From positions 15,419,434 through 15,481,433 of the forward strand of contig NC_049987.1 in NCBI RefSeq assembly GCF_000003815.2: a stretch of DNA of 62,000 nt, in the 5' to 3' direction. The notes beneath the pieces are model-generated. The model had not been told where the DNA came from, ran no database searches, and worked only from the letters and a program-made list of their open reading frames with translations. This document shows positions 12,801 to 24,800 of this stretch, in pieces; the stretch's first letter is position 1; every line of letters starts with the position of its first letter. The stretch is from Branchiostoma floridae (taxonomy: Eukaryota > Chordata > Leptocardii > Amphioxiformes > Branchiostomatidae). The position numbers and the translations under genes were made by a program.

Positions 12801-15800
12801 TCCATATCCCTACAGCGCATGGTGCAATTGAAAATACGATCAATAGAAGTAGGCACTTCATTACATGTAGCCATATTGTCCAGTGACTAAGATGCTAAAA
12901 TTGTAAACATGTACGAAACTCTATAGTAACATTTACCTGTATTGTGAAACGAACAAACCCCAGGTCGAACACTCTTGTACCAGCAGTTGTGGTTTTTGCC
13001 CCAGACCACATGGCGCTGGCCAGCATCATGGTGTTCAGGAGAGTAAAGCAACAGGACAGCCGCTGGGCCTGGGTGAAGCTAGAACCTGGTGTAGACAAGG
13101 CCAAAAATGCATTGGATTTGGTGAATTTACAGGGTGTAGAATATATGTGAATTATGGGGTCGGCATTGAGACGCATGTGAAACCTGAAATTATGTTCTTT
13201 AAAAGGCAAAAAAAAAATTCAACTAGAGTTCGGGGAACACATTTTTTCGCCAAATAATCATGCCTTTATTAAGACTTTAACGTCTTTTCATGTATCCCTC
13301 CATTGTAAATTTTACTTACCCCAATAGCAAATGGCTGCATGAACCCACAAATGCCCCCCCCCCCCCCCAAAAAAAAAAAAACCACATAACCTTCTCGGCA
13401 AACTGGTGACAAGGAAATGATGTACAATGTTGTGATACTTTCCAGCGCAACTTTCATAGTGTTTTGTTAAAATCAGACTCTGCCAGACTCCAGCCTGGCT
13501 GAATAGTATTGATTTTAGGGGGCCTCGGACTGTGACCAAAGATGACCTTGGGTAGCATCCCTGGTCAATCAGAATTTCATGCTTGTCAAGACCGGCTGTC
13601 TTGACTTACTTTTTCTCTATTTTTAGACATCCATGGGCCGATTCAAGTTCTTTCGGGTGACTCCGTCACAAGTATATTTTTAACCTATATAGAAGTTTCC
13701 CTAAGTAATTATATCAAATAGATAGTGATTTATATTATTTGCATCTCATTATGTTCATTATCACCCAATGTAACGACATACCAAAAACAAAGACTATCCA
13801 ACAATCTCATCTGGAGTTATCCTTCTTAAAAGTTATGAACTATAAGACCCACTGCAGTTCCAAACAAGCTGCTAGGGGGCCCAAAATTACACCATTTACT
13901 CCTAGTCCCAACAGCTATCCACCACTAAAAGTTATGAACCTGGCACTTCTGGAAACTTTAGGCGCAAGCTTTGACGCTCACTTGCAGTACCAAAACAAGT
14001 CGCCAGGAGGCCCGATATCGAACTTGACCTTCCTTTCTATGTCCCCTACCTATCAACAAAATATCATTAGCATTCATCAAAAGCATCTTGAGTTATCTTG
14101 CATACAGACAAACGCACTTACATACAAATCCCGCTACAGCACCGTAGGTAAGAGCTAGGTAAACCATTTTCGCACTTGACCTTCCTCACCAAAACTGCTA
14201 CACACCTACCGAGTATCGTGAAAATCGCCCAGCTGCATTTTGACTTATGCTGCCCAAAAGAAACCCCCAAAACATACCAAGCTTGCTGCAGTACCGTAGG
14301 AAAACGACAGGTAAACCGTTTTCTAACTTGGGATTCCTTTTGACAACCGCTACACACCTACCAAAAATCACAAAGTTCCATCTACAATTTCTGGAGTTAT
14401 TTGCTGTTGACTTACATACAGACCCAAGTCAGCAATCTCATACTCTTCTTGGCGAAGAGAACAACTGGAAACGAAAACAAGATGGCGCCTGTGTGACGTC
14501 AAGTTCCAAAATGGCCGGGCCTGTGGCCTACAAAATCAATGCAAATAAAATTCTGATATTATTCAAACCTGCAAATGTAAAAAAAAAAGGATACTGACCA
14601 GGCGCTGCTACGATGGCTGACGCCCACAGCTGTTTATCATAGAACACGTCTCGGGTTGTTTCGTTGAAGACGTTTGAGAAAGATGACAACTCCTTCTCGG
14701 TGCTGGCGTGCACAACCTTCTGTACCTCACCGTCACCTTTGCGTTCTGACAACCAGTCATTACAGGTGAAGTAATGTCTGAAAATTGCACAACCAAAAAG
14801 AGTATTGTCATTTACGTCGATAAAGATTAGACACCCAGGTAATACGATATGCCAAAAAGCAGTTACTCAAGCAACTGGATATGATTTTGGAAACGGTCAG
14901 AATCCAAATTGTCTTTAGCTTGACTTTGTCTTACATGTTTTCTATTGGATCTAAAATTGTCTTCATTCATGTTTAGGGTATAAAGCACCAGTTTCTTCCA
15001 GGTCACTTCAGTGTCACTGACGAAAGATAGTGGATGCTATCTGAAACGTCTGACCGTTTCCAAAATTGTATCCAGTTGCTTCAGTAACTGTTTTTTGGCA
15101 AGTCTTATAAATTATTAGACGTCTTCTCTCAGGCATGCCGCATTTCCTTCCATAACAGGAATATAGAGACATTGGATGACGTAATCATAACTATCAGTCT
15201 AATGTCTTTAGGAGAAAAGTACAACGAGAGGTTGATAGATCATTTCGTTCCACACTGAAAAGACAGCACTTTTTAAGTTTTAATGCAACCTGAAAACAGA
15301 CCTTTTTTTACACAAGTAGCAGATGACATTTTCTCACACCATGCCAAGAGATAGTTCAAGCAGGGAATCACCAGTTAAGTGCCGAATGCAAATTAGCAAA
15401 CCATTCAGGATTTTGGTTATGTTTTTGGAATCTTACACCACATCCTTCTCTACATCTCTGACGACAAAACTTCCGAGGAACCAAGATGACGTGTCGCCTT
15501 TCCCAGAGTTGTCATGCCAGATGTGCAACGTCATCACTTCCCCAAGTGACTCTCGCACAGGCATGACAAAATGTAAAGTACTTCCACGAACCAAAGCCTG
15601 AAATTGCCAATGATAAATGATGATAATTTCTTCCTTGCTTTCATAGTAGCGAACTGTTTCTGGTCCTCCATTTCGTCCATTACCACACACTAGAGTACAC
15701 TTCACATTGACTTTTTACCTCTAGGCATATCATTATCTTGTATATAAACTCCTATCATCCTTAGCTTCATCTGTATAACACATTATGTTAGAAGTAGCTT

Positions 15801-18800
15801 TGATATATAAACAGGGAAACCCCGTCACACTCGCACACTTTCCATATGCTATATTTGTCCATAGAATAAATTCTTTAACATATCAATTGTAAAATATATT
15901 AGTAGTTGCCAAGTGCTGACTTGGCCATAAATCATTCTACAAAGATTTAAGATAGCTATAAACTCATTGGACTGACAGAGAAGTAAAAGCATTGTATAAA
16001 CTCATACCTCCCCTCCTGGGTTCAGCATCTTGACTGCAGTCTTGCCCTCTGACCCGCCCAGCTGGAAGGCGACCCGTGACGTGGTGCCTGCCCCGAACAT
16101 GGACCCGGTGCTGACCGTGAGTTGATAGACGTGAGGAGCAGGCATCCTTTCCGGGGGGATCAGGCTCACTTTGGGCAGCGTCTTGCTTGGGATGTTGGCA
16201 GCGTCTGGATGTAAGGACTTTATCTTTGTCTGACCAGTGATGCGATTATACAGGGCAGATGGTACACGACGCAAAGTCGCCTGGTGATATGAAGACAAAA
16301 ACNNNNNNNNNNNNNNNNNNNNNNNNNNNNNNNNNNNNNNNNNNNNNNNNNNNNNNNNNNNNNNNNNNNNNNNNNNNNNNNNNNNNNNNNNNNNNNNNNN
16401 NNNNNNNNNNNNNNNNNNNNNNNNNNNNNNNNNNNNNNNNNNNNNNNNNNNNNNNNNNNNNNNNNNNNNNNNNNNNNNNNNNNNNNNNNNNNNNNNNNNN
16501 NNNNNNNNNNNNNNNNNNNNNNNNNNNNNNNNNNNNNNNNNNNNNNNNNNNNNNNNNNNNNNNNNNNNNNNNNNNNNNNNNNNNNNNNNNNNNNNNNNNN
16601 NNNNNNNNNNATTTTGGAACGGTCAGACGTTTCAGGTAGTATCCACAATCTTTCGTCAGTTACACTGAAGTGATCTGGAAGAAACTGGTCTTTTATACCC
16701 GAACTATAAATGAAGGCACTTTTAGATGTGCAACAGGAGGCATTGTAAGACAGAGTCAAGCTGAAGACAATATGGATCCCAATAGAAGTTTTGGATTTCA
16801 ATGCGAAACAAAGCTAAGACACAGCCAATGCAATTGAGTCAATTAGTTCCTATTGTTTTAGTTACAGGAGCTAAATGTTTTGGTTGGGTGTGTGTGCTAT
16901 GTCCCAACTGCCGGAAAGTTCTGAAACGTCTGACCGTTTCCAAAATCATATCCAGTTGCTTGAGTACTCGTAACTGCTTTTTGGCAAAACCTACCTATGT
17001 TTTCTACTCCAACATACAAACGCCCACCATGGTCAGTCGTGTTTGGAACGAAGGAGATCGAAAAGTTGGTCCCCTTGAGCCAGGTCTCATACCCGTCGAC
17101 TCTTACCACCCTTTTCTCAGCATGCTTTTCAGCTGTCGGAAGATACCCATATGCTGAGTACACGTGAAAGGTAGCTTCTGTGGCCCACCAGGTCAAATGG
17201 ACAACAGGGACGACATTGTCCTCCGGCACGACAAAGGCGTGGTGCGTCATGTTTTCTCCGTTGGACACTTTGCTGTTTCCTTCCACCACACCCGGCTGTT
17301 TTGTCGCCCCGTTTAGTGGTGTTGGGTCGTTTGGCTGTCCTCTTGGTTGCGCGGGTAGGAATGGAAAGTCCAGATTTAGCCGTCGTTTTTCGGTAATGCT
17401 CTCGGCTTTATTTTCTGTCATGGTTACGAACGCCACGGGAGACGATATGTTTTGTCCTCCTGTCGATTCAGCCCACGAGTATGGGTTCTTCTGGAAAACT
17501 GACATCTGCAACGTTAACAATAGTGCCTTTTAATTTTTATTTACAAACTCATGTTAATGTGTCTCACAGAGATATAAGTTAAACGTCAAAATGTAAAATT
17601 TGTCTAGTCCATAGATCTATCTGCTAATTATAAGACTCAAAACCAACAATTCCAGAAAACTAAGTGACTCGTAAGTAAACGTTGTAACTTGATAACCACA
17701 TTGCCTTGAACGGATTTACAACATGCCAGCCTGATCCGGCTACTACTTGGTTGAGGCTTACCTTTAGATCCAGCACATCGGTGGTTTGAGTTTTACTCTC
17801 TCTGCCCGGAATATTTGCGACGATTCCACCTGCGTGGACCTGGATGTCTTCATTTGCAGGTGATCTCACCACAGCCACGGCAACACGTTCTGTTTTAAAG
17901 CTTGTCTGATACTCTACATTCGCAGGCTGCAATGCCAGCAGGGTGTCGGCAACGTGGTCCAGAGATGTCACAATAGACTCTGCTGTTTCGCGTTGCTACA
18001 TTTGACACACGCACACACAAACAAACAAGTTAGAAAATCGTGTCGTAAAACTATTTTCAGGCATTCATTTTCAAACCATGCATATAAACTGCACTTGTGT
18101 GATATTATGGTATCAGAAATAACCTCGCCATCATTTTATTCCTTACCGTGTTTTCCATTTCCTTCTGCTCCTTCTTTAACATCTCCACCTGCTGCTTGGG
18201 TGAAAGATTCATGCTGTTGACTTCGACGTCACGACCAAAACGACTGTTGGAGGTACTTCCGGTCGGTGGCTCCGGCAACATGTCGACAACTACCGAAGCC
18301 GTCTGAACCAAGGCTTAAAAGGACGAGAAACAGCGCATTTAGAATCAGGCCATTATAGTCCCTAAGATGGTAAATATTCACCTCAAATTTATGTCAAGTT
18401 TAGTAAGATCCATTAAGAGAAAATCTTAAGATATATTTACTTAATACTTGAGATATATCTCGTAAACCTGTTATGATAATAAAAAAAAACTATATTCGTA
18501 TCATTGAAGAAGCAAAATGAAGGCGATATACAAACTAATGTCTGTCCCGTATCTACTTTTGCTTAATCTGTACTTAGACGATGTGGTAAATACGAACGAT
18601 GAATGTCTCCTTTGCTAAATACATATAATAGTTATAATAATTATAAACTAGATGTTTCTCGCCATTAGCTATAGTCTGCATGTTCTCAACCGATGCGCCC
18701 TGTGATCCTCTCGTGGCCTCGGCGAGATCCGACACGAGATCTGCTGCAAATTTCTAGGAAAAATTCATAAAATCCAAATCATAGTCAAAACACTTGATGC

Positions 18801-21800
18801 GTCTGTAACGTTCAATCATAAATCAGCGTATTTTAGCTGAAAAGATGCGTCACATACTACTGTTATGTTGACTGGAAGCCACAAAGAACACAAGTTTGAC
18901 GTTGATCCTCATTATCCCAAGACCCACTCACATCTAAGATATTATCACAATTCATCCATAAGATACCATTACAATTCTTCCATAGCTTCTTCTATATATT
19001 TTTAGCAAGGTAATGCGTAAAAAGACACACAGTGATATCTAACATCCTCGCCAACACCAAAAGCATCTCAGACTCAATTGTAGAATAACAGATTAGCAAA
19101 CCAGAACTGGAGGCGGCAATGGTGAGTTGACGTCACCGCCAGCGCTGATGATGTCATAGATGTTGGACATCACTGTAAGTATGTTCTCTGGTCGCACAAG
19201 ATCGGAAATGTCTATCTCCTCGACGATCTCCTGAAGCTGTTTTAAGGAATAAGGCATCACCACAATATGGGTTAAAGCTATTGATAATAGCGTTTGTTTA
19301 GTAACCAAATAGATAGATGTTCGGGTTATGTTTGCAGTAAACTTGAACTCATATTCGATGGGCATGTTGGTAATGATAGAAATGTAGTTGTTGTTGGTGT
19401 TTTAAAATAACGGCGTATGCATACACACCTTCTGTCCTGGGCTTTTAGTCGTCCGTGCCAGAGATGTTTGGTGAATTGTATGGTCTGAAACTGCAAGATT
19501 ATGATACTAGTATCTTGAACTGATCGAACATTATGTTATAATACATCAAGTCATCTGGTTGAAATATGTTTTTTGTGAGAAAAAAAATCTTCCAAAAAGA
19601 ATCAAATTTCACCTGTTGCTGATATTGTTGAGCTCAGTGGAGGCTCTATTGACTTGCCTGGGACCGTAACTGTGAACGATGATAACATGAATCTTAAATA
19701 TCACGTTACCTTATGTAGAAAGGAAACAGGTAGGACATTAGTTAATGGATTTTGCTGTTTGTAAAATCGCCTTACATACTTGGTTCATGTCACGGTCCAG
19801 AAACAAACACCACAACATAACGTTATACTAAACACGATACTTGCAACATTCGTATTCTACGCACATTTTGGGATGAATTTTCTCTAAAGGTCTTGTACAG
19901 CGAAGCCTGATCGACAGGGATTATGGCTCTGTACGTATAACATGACAAGTTTGATAACTTTTTGGACAGTCTTACCGGAGCTTGTAGTTGTCCGTGCGTC
20001 TGTTGCTGTATCATCATCAAATCCCACTTCGCTGGGCGCAATGGTTGTCTTCACTGGTCCTGTAGTTCCTATAGTGGAAGTGGTGAGATAAACATACCGT
20101 TTAGGATACACACATATAATATAAATGCAGTTTATCAAAATGAGGTCTTGCATATTGAAAATTTGTAGATTTCAAGTTTACCTTTGACTACAACGTGCCT
20201 GTTAGTAAAGTATTGAGAAAAGCAAGGAAAGGAGCTTTTCCCGATACATGTAGTAAGTTTACGTTTTGCACTTCAAGTTTTGTCCAAGACGTGGAACTTC
20301 TCAACTTCACCAGCAATGGTGAGTCATAGAAAGCTATATGAGTACGCATCTTGATAAGAAGCTTCTTGGTTTGTTATGTGTTTACCTTTGATATTCTGCT
20401 CTGCCGGCGAAGTTGACCATGTCGGCGTCGAAGTTTCTGCGTCAGGTCGCACGACATCCGTTGTAGAAGTGGTCGTGTATGAAGATCCATCGGCGGTGGC
20501 CTCGATTGGTGACATTGACCCTTTTGAGACAAAATAGATACTGTGAAATGCATAGCATTTAAAATCTAATGCAAAAAGTAAGAGTCTCGATATCACGAAG
20601 ATTTGCACATAAAATACACAAATCATAATATCTATGACAAAGATTATTGAATGTGTTCGGCTTGATTCGAATTATTTATCACTAGACTTTTTTTACATAA
20701 ACGTATACCTGTTCTATGTGAATACGTCACGTCCACACTACGCCCATGCTCACCGAAGGCCGCCATCTTGATGACGTATGCAGTTTCTGGGATAAGATTT
20801 GTGACGTTGTAGGATGTTTTGTTTCCCTGAAACCTGTTAAAAAGAAATCAAAATTCAATATATAGTTAACATGATGCATCCAAACGACGTNNNNNNNNNN
20901 NNNNNNNNNNNNNNNNNNNNNNNNNNNNNNNNNNNNNNNNNNNNNNNNNNNNNNNNNNNNNNNNNNNNNNNNNNNNNNNNNNNNNNNNNNNNNNNNNNNN
21001 NNNNNNNNNNNNNNNNNNNNNNNNNNNNNNNNNNNNNNNNNNNNNNNNNNNNNNNNNNNNNNNNNNNNNNNNNNNNNNNNNNNNNNNNNNNNNNNNNNNN
21101 NNNNNNNNNNNNNNNNNNNNNNNNNNNNNNNNNNNNNNNNNNNNNNNNNNNNNNNNNNNNNNNNNNNNNNNNNNNNNNNNNNNNNNNNNNNNNNNNNNNN
21201 NNNNNNNNNNNNNNNNNNNNNNNNNNNNNNNNNNNNNNNNNNNNNNNNNNNNNNNNNNNNNNNNNNNNNNNNNNNNAAACTCGTTGATATGTATTTGTCA
21301 GATTACAATCTATGTAACTAAACATTATATGCATGTTTGTGTACGTGTGTGTTTGCGCTTTTGTGTGCATGTATATATGCATGTATGTGCGTGTTTGTAT
21401 GTGTATGTGTCTGTTGTGTGTGTGTGTACATGAATGTATGTGTGTGTACATGAATGTGTGTTTGTGTGTGTGTACATGAATGTGTCTCTGTGTGTGTCTG
21501 TGTACATGAATGTGTCTCTGTGTGTGTATCTGTGTGTGTGTGTGTATCTGTGTGTGTGTGCGTATCTGTGTGTGTGTATCTCTCTGTGTGTGTGTCTAAT
21601 AGTATCTGTGTGCGTGTATCTGTGTTTGTGTGTGTATACTTATATACACTCATGTCTTACAGTTTGTAGCGAACAATCAAATCGCTACAATCTGCACGAT
21701 GTATACCAACCCTGAACGTCTTTTATAGTCTCTCCTTCCCATGTGACCGCCACACCTACTAACCTGTGACAGCTGCTGTACTGACGGCGATGCTCCTCCC

Positions 21801-24800
21801 CAGCCTGCTCACGGCCACCACACCGATGTCATACCGAGTACCAGGGACCAGACCTGTCAACTCACATCTGTCCACGTCTCCTGACTTCTGTATGGAAGTA
21901 CGCCTTCCATCGCCGGTGTAGGTTATGTTGTATGCGGTCAGCACAGCTTTTGGTGTTAGCCATGAGATGGAAATAGTGTCGGTTGTCCAGTCGTCCACAC
22001 CTAATCCTATCGGAGGGTCAGTTCCTATGATAAAAAAGAAAATATATCGTTTAGCAGAGAAAAAATAGTATTGCAGCAATGGTAAAAAAAGACAAAAGAC
22101 AAGTTAAAAGATTTAAAATTTACCCGTACGCCATTACTTGAACCTTGAATTGCTATTTTCCAAGCAGAGGTTGCGTCATTAGATACGTGGAAATAGAAGT
22201 GAGCGGAATTTTTACCGGCACTACTATCTACGCGGCCCAAAATGCTACAACTGGAATCTGTAATATATAATATCACAATGAAATGCACTTGTTTGATTTT
22301 CTCTAGTTTATGTACAAGACCCTGCTTGGAGGTGCAGTGAAACATTTCCTTACTTGTCGCAGCTGTAATTGTCACTTCCGGTCCTTCGTTGTACCTGTTG
22401 ATGCTTGTGGCCGATATGACATATTCCACGGCTGGACGTAGGTCGTTGAATGTTACATCAGATGAACTGGTCGGTACGTATCGTGTCACCACGATCTCAC
22501 CAGTATCCATCCGCGCGATCCATATCCTGTGGCCAATAGCGAAAGAGTCGGTCCTCTGCTTCCTCCAGGAAACCCGAACGGACGTTTCTGTGATGCTCAC
22601 CACCTGGAAGTCCTCGGGTGGAGGTGTCACTGGAGCGAGTGAAATGTGAGAATGATACAGTGTTAGACACATGCAGAGTATGCAAAGAAATTAGATTATA
22701 AACATATGAATTGGGCATACAGATGATTACTAAACAAAAGCCTACAAAGCTATTATTTGCCAGCAAATGCAAAACATTTCCCCATTTTTTTCTAAAATGA
22801 ATGGAAGCGACTTTTTTTATTATCAATTAAGCAGTGTTTGACCAAGCTTAGTTCAACACGTATCTATTTACATCTTTAAGCCTGCCATTTTTTAAGATAA
22901 TCAAATGGGTTATGACCATTGCACTGTCCGTTACCGAAACTGTTCTAACTCAAAGGTCTGCTTGGGAGAAAATATATATCTTAAATTTTTCAATACAAAT
23001 CATTGAAAACATAAGCATGCAACTGTGTAATCTTGGATTATACATTTCTGAAAACAAAATGATCAGTCAACATTGTTTTACCGCTGACGCCATGTGTTCG
23101 CTTCTTCCATTTTTTTACCTGCATGAAAAATGCAGGTATTGATTCTGGTAGGGATCTTTGTGATTCCGGACCGATATCTTTAGAACCTCTGGATGGATTG
23201 CGATCACGTTTGCTATGGGGATAGAATGTGTGAGCCATTGTGCTATAGCGCACATTAGAAGTTTGCTGCTGTTTTGTGGTTCGTTTAGAAAAATATTTAC
23301 ACCCATTTTCTTGATATGGAGTGGTCTGGCCTTGCTCTCTCTCAACCTCCTTTGAGACAGCTGTGACATCTGTTTTGAGTTTTCAGTACCATGGGAGTGT
23401 GTGGAAGGGGGTTTCCAGTGCTATATGTCCAGAACAGAATGCGTGATTGCAATGATATTTGATACATGGGTTGGGGGTGCTTGCCTGATACTCAGGATTG
23501 ATTTTGGGCCTCCTTGCTTTTGAACTTGACACTGCAGGTAGCCTTTTGTGTGTTGAAGGGGTGTTTATGGCGCTATATCACCAGAACTAAACGTGTGATC
23601 GTGATGATATTTAGTACATAGGTTAGTGGTGGTTGCCTGACACTCAAGTTTGATTTTAAGCCTCCTGATGTTTGACCTTGACACTGCAGGTAGCCTTTTG
23701 TGTGTGGAAGGGACGTTTCCGGCGCTGTATCTTCAGAACGAAACGTGCGATCGCAATGACATTTGGTACATGGGTTGGTGGTGGTTGCTTGACGCTCAAG
23801 TTTGATTTTTGTTTGAACTTGACACTTGGCGGGCCGTTTTATTTTAGTGTGTTTGGGCATGGACATGCTGTGGTCTTGATTTTTTTGGGACGCATATACC
23901 TGTCAATGTAAGTTGGAAGCGGTATTAATTTGGGCCCCCTTGCAGCATGCCCTGGAGCTGCAGAGCCAGTTTGGTCACAATGTTCCCCACATACATCTGC
24001 TTGGTGTCCCAACAGAAAATGTAAAAGGTGAATTCGATGGCTGCACAGATCAACAACTAGTAAAAAAAGTAACTGTGACCATCCCTGTCACCTCTGTATG
24101 GTGTGAACCATTATACACATTGGGATATGTGCCAAATGCAGGTATAACAATAGGAAATAAAAATGAAATGGCGAGAACACTTAGCCTAGAAAGGTGTAGT
24201 TTTGGATCTCACCGTTTACCATAGGTAGATATAAAAACAATGATGGAATAATTTTGCGTCATACCATATCAACCCCACAACACACCATACGCACCATCAC
24301 AAAACAAAATATTTCATGCAGGTTTGAGTATTCAGACTCTTGTTCTTAACTGGTCTATGGGGCTGTCTACGATTGGTCTACTTCTTTGATTACGAGTTCG
24401 TGATATCTTATTCTGTATCCTGCATAACTGATTTGAAACAGGTATGAACAAGGGATTAAAATCTACCAGTTATGCACAAAACATTGATGACATCATCAAG
24501 ACTTTCTGTTGTTCCCACGATCGCGCGAACCGTGACGTTGTACTTAGTACCGCTCTTTAAACCGTTAATGGTGACGTTCGCGTATTCGTTTCCCGATTTC
24601 CGTGACGTCACGAAATCCATTGGCTCCACACCATCCAGCACGTCCTGATACCAAATATGGCATCCCGAAAGATGGGCGGAAGGATATTTCCAACGCAGTG
24701 AAAAGCCATCCGTCCTTTCCGAACTGCAGGTCAAGTACTTCGGTTGTCCGTTCACTGAAAAAAAAATCAAACTACGTTTTACCAGATGTCGAAATGTGAT

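Noticed and set aside
16897-16994. Extension of exon 23 through the repeat (FCQKAVTSTQATGYDFGNGQ)
   Set aside because: On this strand the frame is open only because of the repeat; a good donor lies before it.
21318-21715. Cys/Val and Thr/His-rich frames beside the gap
   Set aside because: Translations of the TG-rich minisatellite.
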